Positions 8,349 to 17,504 of a stretch of DNA of 54,335 nt are shown in pieces (the stretch's first letter is position 1; each line of letters opens with the position of its first letter). Below the pieces are notes generated by a model, which worked only from the letters and a program-made list of their open reading frames with translations, did no database searches and was not told the DNA's origin. The stretch lies in contig NZ_JAFIFK010000001.1 in assembly GCF_020832045.1 (NCBI RefSeq), forward strand, positions 1 through 54,335. The letters are read 5' to 3'. This stretch comes from Halomonas sp. GTDB lineage: Bacteria > Pseudomonadota > Gammaproteobacteria > Pseudomonadales > Halomonadaceae. The translations under genes and the position numbers were made by a program.

Positions 8349-9476
8349 TTAGAAAATGAAGTCGAGGGCGATGCTGTACACCTGGGTGGTGGGCTGGCGC
8401 ATCTGGTGCTCCAAGTTACCGAGAAACTGATCGCCAACCCCACCGCTGACTTCTTCTACTTGAGCTTTTACCGCAAGATTTCTGGCCACATCCCAGCGTG
8501 CCCCGATCGCGGTTGTCTTACGGGTATCCATGGAGCTTGGATAGCCTTCGCCTTTCGGTGTGAACGCCGAATAAGTGACGTAAGGCATTACGCTGCCGAG
8601 ACGGTAACCGGTAGTGAGGTAGAACGCTTCACTGTCCAGGGCGCCGTCTTCTGCACCACTCGCGTCCCAGCGACGCCAGATATGCTCGGCCATGGCCAGC
8701 AGGCTGCCGTTGTCGTATTGCAGGCCGGCGCTGATGAAGTTGTCATTACCGCTGTTAACGGCTCGCCCCATGCTGATGATTTCGACATCGCGCATATGGG
8801 TGTAACCGACTCGGCCGGCCCAGTCGCCGCGCTGCAGAGAAAAGTTCGCCGAGTAGAGGCGGTCGCTTTGCTCGTCGGTTTCAAAAAAGTCAGGGCCAAT
8901 CTGGAAATATTTCTTGTTGCCGGTGGCCTGGCCGCCAGACAGCTGGACGGTGGCGTTGTAATCGCCCATCGAGAAGCGAGACACGCTCTGTAAACCGTCA
9001 AAGGAGGTGTTCAGGAAGTTGCCATAGACTTCTACCGGCGTGCGCAGCCAGTGCTGGGCGTAACCCACATGACGGAAATCTGAGAGGAAGAAGGTAGGCA
9101 CCAGCATACGGCCGGCCCGCAGGCTGGTTCCGTCAATCGCATCGGCTTGGAGGAACAGCCATTCGATGTCGGGCGATGAATTGCCATCGCGGCGGCTGAT
9201 ATAGCCTTGTGCTACGGCTGAGAACGTTTCGTTGAAGGTAACGTTGGTCTGCAGACCCAGGCGGCTGTCTACGCCCCAGTCGCCGTCGGATTCGGTGGCA
9301 CCCTTGTGTTGGCGCAGGCTGCTTCGATACTCGGCGTCATTGGTATCGGTGGTGACATAGCCGAGGGTGCCGAAGCCACTGACGCGGACATCGGGTGCTG
9401 CCAGTGCATAGGTGCTACTCACTGCCAAGGCGGCGGCAGTCAAAGGGACAAGCAGGGCGCTCTGAAGCTTCATCAT
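8349..9476 (-). CDS. Outer-membrane porin-like beta-barrel protein
   Basis: 375 residues with a signal peptide (cleavage near ALAAPD, residue ~27). The mature protein has alternating beta strands with turns such as YDNGS and the terminal Phe (ALDFIF) typical of outer-membrane barrels. The sequence FGTLGYVTTDTN and the later SRLGLQTNV resemble the start of gram-negative porins that carry a small-solute channel. It is the first gene of a two-gene unit with the binding-like protein at 7935. Substrate unknown. Confidence 0.75.
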   Translation of the reverse strand: MMKLQSALLVPLTAAALAVSSTYALAAPDVRVSGFGTLGYVTTDTNDAEYRSSLRQHKGATESDGDWGVDSRLGLQTNVTFNETFSAVAQGYISRRDGNSSPDIEWLFLQADAIDGTSLRAGRMLVPTFFLSDFRHVGYAQHWLRTPVEVYGNFLNTSFDGLQSVSRFSMGDYNATVQLSGGQATGNKKYFQIGPDFFETDEQSDRLYSANFSLQRGDWAGRVGYTHMRDVEIISMGRAVNSGNDNFISAGLQYDNGSLLAMAEHIWRRWDASGAEDGALDSEAFYLTTGYRLGSVMPYVTYSAFTPKGEGYPSSMDTRKTTAIGARWDVARNLAVKAQVEEVSGGVGDQFLGNLEHQMRQPTTQVYSIALDFIF

Positions 9477-9617
9477 GGTTTCCTATAGGGCGGGACGCGG
9501 TCAAACAACCGTTTGGACAAGGGTTGTGACGAAGCTATCGGCCGCGGGTAAGGAAACTTTAATTAGGGTGAAGAGTAAGAAACATTTTGTATGACTTTAG
9601 TCATGGCGAGGCTAATT

Positions 9618-10289
9618 TCACGCATTGAACGGCAGTACGGCGGCGTACACGGCGAAGTAGTGACAGGTGCTGCCGCCGAGCACGAATAGGTGCCAGATGG
9701 CGTGATTGAAGGGGATCGAATTGATGGCGAAGAAGATCACGCCCAGGGTGTAGGTGATGCCGCCGGCGGCGAGCAGGACGATGCCTGCGGTGGGCAGGCT
9801 GGTGCTCAGGGTGTCGCCGGCGAAGACGATCAGCCAGCCCATGATCAGGTAGATGGCCACTCGTAGCGCAGTGAATCGGTGCGGCCAGGCGAGTTTGCAG
9901 GCAATGCCGGCCAGCGCCAGCCCCCAGACGATGGCAAACAGCGTCCAGCCGGTGGTGCTGCGCATGTTGACCAGCAGGAAGGGCGTGTAGGTGCCGGCGA
10001 TCAGCAGGTAGATGGCGCAGTGGTCCAGGTGCTGAAACAGACGCTTGAGCCGCGGATGGCGCACGCCGTGATAGAGCGTGGAAGTGGCATAGAGCAATAC
10101 CAGGGTCACGCCGTAAAGGCTGATACTGACGATTTTCCAGGGGTCCACATGGGCAGCCATGCTGGCCAGGATCAACAGCACGATCACCCCGGCCAGGCTA
10201 AGCACTGCGCCAATGCCGTGGCTGATGCTATTGAGCAGCTCCTCGAAGAGGTGATGGCGGTGGCTGAGCGTTCCTTGCGTTTCTGGCAT
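9618..10289 (-). CDS. Hemolysin III family (PAQR-type) membrane protein
   Basis: 223 residues with seven predicted membrane segments. The family's conserved polar residues are visible: EELLNSISHG at the N-terminus, TSTLYHGVRH after the third segment, and HAIWHLFVLGGSTCHY near the end, which together form the metal site of PAQR proteins. Despite the name, most bacterial members are not shown to be hemolysins; the physiological role is unclear. It lies downstream of ribA on the same strand with a 38-base gap, so the two may be co-transcribed. Confidence 0.88.
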   Translation of the reverse strand: MPETQGTLSHRHHLFEELLNSISHGIGAVLSLAGVIVLLILASMAAHVDPWKIVSISLYGVTLVLLYATSTLYHGVRHPRLKRLFQHLDHCAIYLLIAGTYTPFLLVNMRSTTGWTLFAIVWGLALAGIACKLAWPHRFTALRVAIYLIMGWLIVFAGDTLSTSLPTAGIVLLAAGGITYTLGVIFFAINSIPFNHAIWHLFVLGGSTCHYFAVYAAVLPFNA

Positions 10290-10327
10290 TGGTTCGTTCT
10301 CGTCAGGAGTCCCGCTGCCTCGTCGGC

Positions 10328-10966
10328 TCAGGGTTTGTTGCGTTCGATATTCACGTCGCCGGCCTGGGTGAAGTCGCCCAGAGCCATCATGTGGCCGAGC
10401 TTGCCCGCCTTGGTGGAGAGGTATTGCTCGTTATGCGGATTAAGACCCGTGGTCAGCGGTACCCGTTCCGTGATGACGATGCCTTCTTTGCTCAGGGCGT
10501 CGACCTTGCGCGGATTGTTGGTCATCAATCGCAGACTCTGGACGCCCAGGTGTTGAAGCATCGGCACGCACAGGTCGTAGCGGCGCAGGTCGGCAGCGAA
10601 ACCCAGCTGCTCGTTGGCTTCCACGGTATCGGCACCCTGGTCTTGCAGGTGGTAAGCGCGAATCTTGTTGAGTAGGCCGATGCCTCGCCCTTCCTGACGC
10701 AGGTAGAACAGTACGCCACGCCCTTCATCGGCGATACGCTTGAGCGCTTCCTGCAGTTGGTAACCGCAGTCGCAGCGCATGGAGAACAGGGCGTCGCCGG
10801 TCAGGCACTCCGAATGCACACGGCCGAGCACCGGCTTTCCGTCGGCCACGTCGCCCAGGGTCAGGGCGATATGGTCCTTGCCGGTAGCCTCATCCTCGAA
10901 ACCGTGCATGGTGAAGGTGGCCCAGGGAGTGGGCAGCCGGGAGGCGGCGATGAATCGAATCGTCAC
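10328..10966 (-). CDS. ribA: GTP cyclohydrolase II
   Basis: 212 residues. It converts GTP to 2,5-diamino-6-ribosylamino-pyrimidinone phosphate plus formate and pyrophosphate, the first step of riboflavin synthesis. The zinc-binding cysteines ([17 protein letters not shown]) and the RQEGRGIGL active-site motif are present, and the length matches the stand-alone enzyme. It is followed by the hemolysin III-like gene and is divergent from hemE. Confidence 0.95.
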   Translation of the reverse strand: MTIRFIAASRLPTPWATFTMHGFEDEATGKDHIALTLGDVADGKPVLGRVHSECLTGDALFSMRCDCGYQLQEALKRIADEGRGVLFYLRQEGRGIGLLNKIRAYHLQDQGADTVEANEQLGFAADLRRYDLCVPMLQHLGVQSLRLMTNNPRKVDALSKEGIVITERVPLTTGLNPHNEQYLSTKAGKLGHMMALGDFTQAGDVNIERNKP

Positions 10967-11123
10967 GGAGTACCTCGGTCAAGACCACGGCGATGCCGGA
11001 AGTGAATCACGCATTCTAGCAGGAATGCGGACTGCACTCATTATCGTGACCTTGGCCTCGGTCAAGCCTCGTGAAACAGGATGCGCTACAATGTGGCGAC
11101 ATTTCCTGTGGATGATTGCCTGC

Positions 11124-12206
11124 ATGGATCTCAAGAACGATCGTTTCCTGCGCGCCCTGATGCGACAGCCGGTAGACCGCACTCCGGTGTGGATGATGCG
11201 GCAGGCCGGACGCTACCTGCCGGAGTACCGCGCTACCCGCGCCGAAGCCGGCGATTTCATGGACCTGTGCCGCAACCACGACCTGGCCTGTGAAGTGACC
11301 TTGCAGCCGCTGGAGCGCTATCCGCTGGATGCTGCCATTCTGTTCTCCGATATTCTCACCATCCCCGATGCCATGGGGCTGGGGCTCTACTTCGAGACCG
11401 GAGAGGGGCCCAAGTTTCGCAAGCCGGTGCGCACGGCCGAAGACGTAGCGGCCCTGAGTGTGCCCGACGCGGAGCGCGACCTGGACTACGTGATGCGGGC
11501 GGTGTCGACCATCCGCCGCGAGCTGAACGGCCGTGTGCCGCTGATCGGCTTCTCGGGCAGTCCTTGGACGCTTGCCACCTACATGGTAGAGGGCAGCTCG
11601 AGCAAGGACTTCCGCCACGTGAAGACCATGCTCTATGACACGCCCAGCGTGATGCACGACCTGCTCGACATGCTGGCTACGGCAGTGACCGAGTACCTCA
11701 ATGCTCAGATTCGTGCCGGTGCCCAGGCGGTGCAGATCTTCGACACCTGGGGTGGCGCCCTCTCTACTCCGGCTTACCTCGAATTCTCGCTGCGCTACAT
11801 GGAGCAGATCGTTGCCGGCCTGATTCGGGAACATGACGGCCGCCGCGTGCCGGTGATCCTGTTCACCAAGAATGGCGGCCAGTGGCTCGAGGATATCGCC
11901 CTGGCGGGGCCGGATGCCGTGGGCATCGACTGGACCACCGAGCTGTCCGATGCCCGCGCCCGCGTGGGGCACAAGGTGGCGCTGCAGGGCAATCTCGACC
12001 CCAATGTGCTATTCGCTCGTCCTGCGGCCATTCGCGCCGAGGTGGGGCGTATTCTGGACAGCTACGGTCACGGGCCGGGGCATGTATTCAACCTGGGCCA
12101 CGGCATCAGCCAGTTCACCGATCCGGACAATGTCACCGCCTTCATGGAAGCACTGCACGAGCTGAGCCCTCGCTATCATCGAGCCATTCAGCACCACAAT
12201 GCCTGA
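11124..12206 (+). CDS. hemE: Uroporphyrinogen decarboxylase
   Basis: 360 residues. It decarboxylates the four acetate side chains of uroporphyrinogen III to give coproporphyrinogen III. The family signature [11 protein letters not shown] is near the N-terminus, and [13 protein letters not shown] and FDTWGGALS follow in the expected order. The start at 11124 ([12 protein letters not shown]) matches the family N-terminus; a longer in-frame reading exists but has no coding character. Heme made here feeds the cytochromes encoded in this window, with hemN acting at the next step without oxygen. The stop overlaps the start of the VanZ-like gene by 8 bases. Confidence 0.95.
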   Translation: MDLKNDRFLRALMRQPVDRTPVWMMRQAGRYLPEYRATRAEAGDFMDLCRNHDLACEVTLQPLERYPLDAAILFSDILTIPDAMGLGLYFETGEGPKFRKPVRTAEDVAALSVPDAERDLDYVMRAVSTIRRELNGRVPLIGFSGSPWTLATYMVEGSSSKDFRHVKTMLYDTPSVMHDLLDMLATAVTEYLNAQIRAGAQAVQIFDTWGGALSTPAYLEFSLRYMEQIVAGLIREHDGRRVPVILFTKNGGQWLEDIALAGPDAVGIDWTTELSDARARVGHKVALQGNLDPNVLFARPAAIRAEVGRILDSYGHGPGHVFNLGHGISQFTDPDNVTAFMEALHELSPRYHRAIQHHNA

Positions 12207-12570
12207 AGAGCAAGTCCTGCGCCGCTTGCACGACCGACACCGCCTGTGGGCGGTGCTGGCCGTGTTGGCTGCCTTGGTCATTGCAGCGGGCAGCTTGACC
12301 CCTGGCAGCGAGATGCCCACCAACCTGCCGTGGGACAAGTTCAACCACTTTGTCGGCTACGCAGGCCTGGCGGGGCTGGTCGGCCTGGCGGGGCTACCGC
12401 TGGGGCGCACCTTCGTCTTCGTGGTGCTCTACGGCATTTTCATCGAATACCTGCAGATCCCCGTGCCCGGGCGTAGCGGCGGTGACTGGGCCGATATTCT
12501 GGCCAACTCGCTGGGTGCGGCGACGGCGGTACTGGTGCTGGCCGGGATACGACGCTACCTGCTGCGGTAG
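12199..12570 (+). CDS. VanZ-like small membrane protein
   Basis: 123 residues with four hydrophobic segments. The pattern [15 protein letters not shown] followed by [29 protein letters not shown] is typical of VanZ-like domains (conserved Asp/Glu in the last helices). The role of most chromosomal members is unknown. It overlaps the end of hemE by 8 bases, so it is translated from the same message. Confidence 0.8.
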   Translation: MPEEQVLRRLHDRHRLWAVLAVLAALVIAAGSLTPGSEMPTNLPWDKFNHFVGYAGLAGLVGLAGLPLGRTFVFVVLYGIFIEYLQIPVPGRSGGDWADILANSLGAATAVLVLAGIRRYLLR

Positions 12571-12597
12571 TGACCTGACCGGCACTTGAGCGGCCAA

Positions 12598-12637
12598 ACG
12601 ACGACGCCCGCCATCTTCCGATGGCGGGCGTCGTCGT
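12598..12637. terminator. Strong bidirectional terminator, 18-bp stem
   Basis: An 18-bp perfect inverted repeat (12598-12615 with 12620-12637) with a TTCC loop lies between the convergent VanZ-like gene and the cyclophilin gene, so it can end both transcripts. Confidence 0.85.
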
Positions 12638-12656
12638 ATTTCTGGCGGCGACTCGT

Positions 12657-13226
12657 TTACTGGAGCTCGGCGCGCTCGATGACCACGCTATCACGGGGTA
12701 CGTCCTGGAACGGACCGCGGCTGCCGGTGGGTACCCGTTTGATGGCATCGACCACGTCCATGCCTTCTACCACTCGGCCGAACACCGCATAGCCCCAGGC
12801 CTGGCTGGAGTGGGTGCCCTGATGGTCAAGGAAAGCGTTGTCATTGACGTTGATGAAGAACTGCGCCGTGGCTGAGTGCGGGTCGCCGGTACGAGCCATG
12901 GCGAGAGTGCCGCGCTCATTACGCAAGCCATTGTCGGCTTCGTTGGTGATCGGCGAGCGGGTCGGCTTCTGACTGAAGCTCTCGTCGAATCCGCCGCCCT
13001 GGATCATGAAACCATCGATCACGCGATGAAAGACGGTGCCGTCGTAGTGGCCTTCCTGCACGTAGGTCAGAAAGTTATTGACGCTCTCGGGTGCCTGTTC
13101 CTGGAACAGCTCGATGCCGATCTGGCCATGACTGGTATGCAATATCACGTCGGCAGCGCTGGCATGGGCTGATGCCAGCGGCAGGCTGGCGGCGGCAAGC
13201 AGGGAAAGCAGGGTTCGCTTCAGCAC
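12657..13226 (-). CDS. ppiA: Periplasmic cyclophilin-type peptidyl-prolyl isomerase
   Basis: 189 residues with a signal peptide (residues 1-25, ASAAD), so exported. The cyclophilin core motifs are clear: FHRVIDGFMIQGGG, NERGTLAMART, SATAQFFINVNDN and AVFGRVVEGMDVVDAI. It speeds cis-trans isomerisation of proline bonds during folding of periplasmic proteins. PpiA is the closest named relative with a signal peptide; the exact orthology is not proven. It is divergent from the ccm operon. Confidence 0.88.
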   Translation of the reverse strand: MLKRTLLSLLAAASLPLASAHASAADVILHTSHGQIGIELFQEQAPESVNNFLTYVQEGHYDGTVFHRVIDGFMIQGGGFDESFSQKPTRSPITNEADNGLRNERGTLAMARTGDPHSATAQFFINVNDNAFLDHQGTHSSQAWGYAVFGRVVEGMDVVDAIKRVPTGSRGPFQDVPRDSVVIERAELQ

Positions 13227-13342
13227 GGATCACTCCTGATGGTGCGGCAGGGAAAGACAATGCCTAGCTTACGTCCAGTCGAGCTCACTGTCAGGCTTTC
13301 GTCGCTCGATCCGGGGCGCGACATCCGGCCACGCCTTTTTGT

Positions 13343-13356
13343 TTGACATGGATCAC
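13343..13356 (+). promoter_or_regulatory. FNR/DNR-type box upstream of ccmFGHI-dnr
   Basis: TTGACATGGATCAC fits TTGAT-N4-ATCAA at 8 of 10 positions. It lies 180 bases before ccmF in a 309-base gap that holds no other gene. Because ccmFGHI and the DNR-like gene are closely spaced, this box would make the regulator feed back on its own operon. Confidence 0.55.
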
Positions 13357-13535
13357 AACCCGCCCGTGAAAAGAAGTACTGGGTATGGTCTTTTAAGCGC
13401 ATTGGTCCGACCATTCCTTCATGCCGGCCGAGGCAACGCTGTTCACAGCTTCCACTTCATTCGCTTCGGCTACCACGTCAGTCAGTGACCGGCAGCCGAA
13501 GCCATCGGCGCCGGGAAAGCGGGAGGTGCCAGCCC

Positions 13536-15539
13536 ATGGTGGCGGAACTCGGAAATTTTGCCCTTATCCTGGCGCTGTGTTTGGCAGTGGCTCAGAGCGT
13601 ACTGCCGTTGCTGGGTGCTCAACTCGGAAACGCTCGGCTGATGCGCACCGGTGGTTTTCTGGCTACCGGACAGTTCGTCTTTCTCTCGCTCTCCTTGGCA
13701 GTGCTGATCTGGGCCTTTGTGGTCGACGATTTCACGGTGCGCTACGTGGCCAGCCACTCCAGTCTCAGTCAACCGCTCATCTACAAGGTTACCGCGGTTT
13801 GGGGGGGGCATGAGGGTTCGCTATTGCTGTGGGTTTTCACCCTCGGCGCCTGGGGTGCCGCCGTGGCCTACTTCAGCAAGTCGCTGCCCCGCGATATGCT
13901 GGCCCGGGTGCTGGCCGTGCTGGGCATGGTCTGCGTGGGTTTCATCGCCTTCACCATTTTCACTTCCAACCCGTTCGATCGTGTCTTGCCGGGTCCGATG
14001 GATGGCCGCGGCATGAATCCGCTGCTACAGGATCCGGGCATGATCCTGCACCCACCGTTGCTCTACATGGGTTACGTGGGTACGGCAGTGGTCTTCGCCT
14101 TCGCCATCGCAGCCTTGCTTGGCGGCCGGCTCGATGCCGCTTGGGCACGCTGGTCGCGCCCCTGGACCACGGTGGCCTGGGTCTTTCTGACCCTGGGCAT
14201 TGCGGTGGGCTCCTGGTGGGCATATTACGAACTGGGCTGGGGCGGCTGGTGGTTCTGGGACCCGGTAGAGAATGCCTCTTTCCTGCCCTGGCTCACTGCC
14301 ACAGCGCTGATTCACTCTCTGGCGGTGACCGAAAAGCGCGGCGGCTTCAAGGTGTGGTCCTTGATGCTGGCGATCATCACCTTCGCGCTGGTCGTGCTGG
14401 CGGCCTTCATCGTGCGGTCCGGCGTGATCACCTCGGTGCATGCCTTCGCCACCGACCCGGAGCGCGGCGTATTCATATTGGGCATGCTGGCATTGACCCT
14501 GCTGGGTTCGCTGACCGTTTACGCCTGGCGGGCGCCCAAGGTAGGACTTGGCGGCACCTTCGCCTGGTATTCCCGTGAGTCGCTGATGATGGCCAATAAC
14601 GTGCTGCTAACGGTGGCCTGCGCGGCCGTCTTCATCGGCACGCTCTATCCGCTGGCGCTGGATGCCTTCGGTCTGGGCAAGATCTCGGTGGGCCCCCCCT
14701 ACTTCGATACCGTATTCGCTCCGCTGATGTTGCCGCTGCTGTTTCTGATCGGCCTCGGTCCGGCAGTGATGTGGAAGCAGGCCAATCCCAGCGACACATT
14801 CCGTCAGCTGCGCTGGGCGCTGCTGGTAAGCGTCATTGCCGGTGGGGTCTGGCCCCTGACGATCGGTGCCTGGCGGCCCCTGACCGCGCTGTCGCTGATG
14901 TTGGCCACCTGGATCGTACTCACTGCGCTGCTGGACATCCACAAGCGCATGGGCTCGGCGCGCCAGCCCTTGGCGGCTCGTCTGCGCAAGGTCATGCGGC
15001 CAAGCTTCATGGGCATGCATCTTGCGCATGTCGGACTGGCGCTGATCGTGGTGGCGATCGCCATGGTCAACACCTACGAAGTCGAGCGTGACGTGCGCAT
15101 GCAGCCGGGCCAGACCACCTCAGCGGCAGGATTCGATTTCACTCTGTTGCGTATGGAAACCGTACGCGGCCCCAACTGGGATGCCGACCAGGCCGTGGTC
15201 GAGGTCAATCGTAACGGACGCCAGGTGGCCACGCTGCTGCCACAGCGTCGCTATTACGACACCCAACCTCAAAACCCCATGAACCAGGCCTCTCTGCACC
15301 GTGCGCCGACTCGAGACGTCTACGTCTCGCTGGGCGAGCGCCTGGTGGGGGATGCCTGGAGCTTCCGGCTCTACTACAAGCCGTACATGTTCTGGATGTG
15401 GTCCGGCGCCATCCTGCTGTCGCTGGGTGGCCTACTGGCGGCCTGCGACAAGCGTTACCGCCTGGCCAGGAATCGTGTTGTTCACCCGCAGCGCAAGCCT
15501 GATGTCTCGACTGTGCAACCGCATGGAGTGACTGGCTGA
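13536..15539 (+). CDS. ccmF: Cytochrome c maturation heme lyase CcmF
   Basis: 667 residues, multi-spanning inner-membrane protein. With CcmH it attaches heme to CXnCH motifs of apocytochromes in the periplasm. The tryptophan-rich heme-handling motif GWGGWWFWDPVENASF is complete, and the His-containing loops around it are in place. The start at 13536 (MVAELG) has a GGGAGG ribosome site 9 bases ahead. It is the first gene of ccmF-ccmG-ccmH-ccmI-dnr, with start/stop overlaps between the first three. ccmABCDE are not found upstream, so either they lie elsewhere or this is a second, denitrification-linked copy. Confidence 0.95.
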   Translation: MVAELGNFALILALCLAVAQSVLPLLGAQLGNARLMRTGGFLATGQFVFLSLSLAVLIWAFVVDDFTVRYVASHSSLSQPLIYKVTAVWGGHEGSLLLWVFTLGAWGAAVAYFSKSLPRDMLARVLAVLGMVCVGFIAFTIFTSNPFDRVLPGPMDGRGMNPLLQDPGMILHPPLLYMGYVGTAVVFAFAIAALLGGRLDAAWARWSRPWTTVAWVFLTLGIAVGSWWAYYELGWGGWWFWDPVENASFLPWLTATALIHSLAVTEKRGGFKVWSLMLAIITFALVVLAAFIVRSGVITSVHAFATDPERGVFILGMLALTLLGSLTVYAWRAPKVGLGGTFAWYSRESLMMANNVLLTVACAAVFIGTLYPLALDAFGLGKISVGPPYFDTVFAPLMLPLLFLIGLGPAVMWKQANPSDTFRQLRWALLVSVIAGGVWPLTIGAWRPLTALSLMLATWIVLTALLDIHKRMGSARQPLAARLRKVMRPSFMGMHLAHVGLALIVVAIAMVNTYEVERDVRMQPGQTTSAAGFDFTLLRMETVRGPNWDADQAVVEVNRNGRQVATLLPQRRYYDTQPQNPMNQASLHRAPTRDVYVSLGERLVGDAWSFRLYYKPYMFWMWSGAILLSLGGLLAACDKRYRLARNRVVHPQRKPDVSTVQPHGVTG

Positions 15540-16102
15540 TGAATCTGCGACTGTTGATTCCCTTGCTGGCAACGACTGCGCTTCTTGGGCTGTTGTTCAT
15601 CGGCCTAGGCATGAACTCCCGCGATCTGCCGTCGCCACTGGTGGGTAAGCCGGCGCCGGCCTTCACTCTCGAAGCGTTGGAAGACGCCGAGCGACTCGTC
15701 ACCGAGCAGGACTTCTTCGGCGAGGTGGCGTTGGTCAACATTTGGGCTACCTGGTGCAGTACCTGCCGTTCCGAGAAGCCGCTGCTAATGGAACTGGCCG
15801 CCGGCGGCATTCCCATTCATGCCTTCAATTACCGTGACGAGCGCGAGGCTGCGCTGCGCTACCTCGGCGTCAGTGGCAATCCCTACCGCACGATTGCCTT
15901 CGACCCTCGTGGAGACGCCGGCATCGATTGGGGCGTCTATGCCACGCCGGAAACCTACGTACTCGATGCCGAAGGCGTGATTCGCTACAAGCGCATCGGT
16001 CCGATTTCACGCCAGCTGCTGCTCGACGAGGTGTTGCCGCTGGTCGAGAAATTGCGCGAGGAACAGCGCAACAACGAGGCGAGGAGGGTGGCGCAATCAT
16101 GA
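15539..16102 (+). CDS. ccmG: Thiol:disulfide interchange protein CcmG/DsbE
   Basis: 187 residues: one N-terminal membrane anchor (residues 5-25) and a periplasmic thioredoxin fold with the WCSTC active site (Cys73, Cys76). It reduces apocytochrome or CcmH disulfides before heme attachment. The cis-proline region (ATPETYVLD) follows at the expected place. The start codon overlaps the ccmF stop (TGATG). Confidence 0.94.
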   Translation: MNLRLLIPLLATTALLGLLFIGLGMNSRDLPSPLVGKPAPAFTLEALEDAERLVTEQDFFGEVALVNIWATWCSTCRSEKPLLMELAAGGIPIHAFNYRDEREAALRYLGVSGNPYRTIAFDPRGDAGIDWGVYATPETYVLDAEGVIRYKRIGPISRQLLLDEVLPLVEKLREEQRNNEARRVAQS

Positions 16103-16566
16103 TCCGACACACGCTTTTGCTATTGATCGCCTGGTTGGCGCCCGCCGGTCTCGCCATGGCGCTGGCCATCGGTGAGCCGATCGTGTTCGACAGCGAGGCT
16201 CAGAAGCGCCAGTACGACACCTTGGTGCGCGAGCTTCGCTGCACGGTGTGCCAGAGCGAGACCATACATGAATCCAACGCCGAGTTGGCCGCCGACATGC
16301 GCCGGCGCGTCTACGACATGACCCTGGCCGGTCATGATGCCGACGCCATCGTCGACTTCATGGTGCAGCGCTACGGCGATTACGTGCGCTACCGGCCACC
16401 GCTTCAGGCCAATACCTTTCTACTCTGGGCCAGCCCCTTCCTGCTCATGTTCGGCGGCGTCATCGTCTGGTGGCGCGTCATCGTCGGGCGGCGAAGCATG
16501 ATCGAGCGCCCCGACTTTACCGAGCAGGAGCGGGCCGTATTAGAGCGGCTGCGCAACGACGCCTGA
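16099..16566 (+). CDS. ccmH: Cytochrome c maturation protein CcmH (short form)
   Basis: 155 residues: signal/anchor (1-22), the LRCTVCQ motif (Cys48, Cys51) in the small redox domain, then a C-terminal membrane helix (~residues 110-130). It works with CcmG to present reduced cysteines to CcmF. It is the short form without the TPR part, which is encoded separately by the next gene. Its ATG overlaps the ccmG stop (ATGA). Confidence 0.93.
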   Translation: MIRHTLLLLIAWLAPAGLAMALAIGEPIVFDSEAQKRQYDTLVRELRCTVCQSETIHESNAELAADMRRRVYDMTLAGHDADAIVDFMVQRYGDYVRYRPPLQANTFLLWASPFLLMFGGVIVWWRVIVGRRSMIERPDFTEQERAVLERLRNDA

Positions 16567-16580
16567 TCCTGGAGGACGTG

Positions 16581-17474
16581 ATGAACGGACTATTTCTACT
16601 CTTTGCCTTGGTGCTGTGCGTCCTGGCGCTGGAGTTCGTGCTCTACCCGCTGATGCGCACACCACAGTGGCACGCGCTGCCATCGCGGCGGGCAATCAAT
16701 GCCGACGTGCACCATGACCGCGTACGCGAACTGCAACAGGATCTGGTGGCGGGCACCTTGACCCAGGGCCAGTACGACATGGCCGTGGCCGACCTGGAGC
16801 GCGAACTGCTAGACAGTGGCGCCGTCGACCCCGACGAGCAGCTTATGGCCGAAGGGCGTGGCGAGCGGCGTGCGGTCGGCGCTGCCGCTTTCGTCAGTAT
16901 CGCGGTGCTGCCTTTCATGGCCATAGGCATCTACCTGGCCGTTGGGCATGCCGACGAGGTCTTCGCCATCCAGCAGCCCGCCAGCGAGATGGCGGCCGGC
17001 GAGCCGACCGCGGCCACTGAGGCCGAGCTTAGGCGTCAGTTCGAGCTGATGGCGCAGCAGTTGCAGGGGCGATTGGCCCAGGAACCCGACGACCTCGAGA
17101 GCTGGGTGCTACTGGGGCGTACTCTCGTCTTTCTCGATGATCTTGACGCAGCCGAACGCGCCTTCCGCGAGGCCATGGAGCATGGTGGCGACAGCACCCC
17201 CGACCTGCTGGTCCGCTATGCCGATGTCATGGCCGAGCGTCAGGGAAGCCTGGCCGGCGAACCTCGGCGGCTGCTCGAACGTGCCCTGGAGATCGACCCC
17301 CATCATGCCCAAGGGCTGTGGTTGGCCGGCTCGCGAGCCTATCTGGAAGGCGAGATGGAGCATGCTCGTGACTACTGGGAGCGTCTGCTCGTCGTGCTGC
17401 CGGAAGAATCGCCCGAAGCCGAGGTGATTCGCGGCAATCTGAGCCAGGTGGCGCAAGCCACGACGGAAGGCTGA
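16581..17474 (+). CDS. ccmI: Cytochrome c maturation protein CcmI (TPR)
   Basis: 297 residues: an N-terminal membrane segment, a cytoplasmic coiled-coil region (to ~residue 90), a second segment (~93-113), then a periplasmic TPR domain (ESWVLLGRTLVFLDDLDAAERAFREA and further repeats). CcmI binds the C-terminus of apocytochromes and delivers them to CcmFH. It follows ccmH by 14 bases with a GGAGG site. Confidence 0.9.
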   Translation: MNGLFLLFALVLCVLALEFVLYPLMRTPQWHALPSRRAINADVHHDRVRELQQDLVAGTLTQGQYDMAVADLERELLDSGAVDPDEQLMAEGRGERRAVGAAAFVSIAVLPFMAIGIYLAVGHADEVFAIQQPASEMAAGEPTAATEAELRRQFELMAQQLQGRLAQEPDDLESWVLLGRTLVFLDDLDAAERAFREAMEHGGDSTPDLLVRYADVMAERQGSLAGEPRRLLERALEIDPHHAQGLWLAGSRAYLEGEMEHARDYWERLLVVLPEESPEAEVIRGNLSQVAQATTEG

Positions 17475-17504
17475 GCCGGAGTGCCTACCATGAAGGAGAA
17501 ACGT

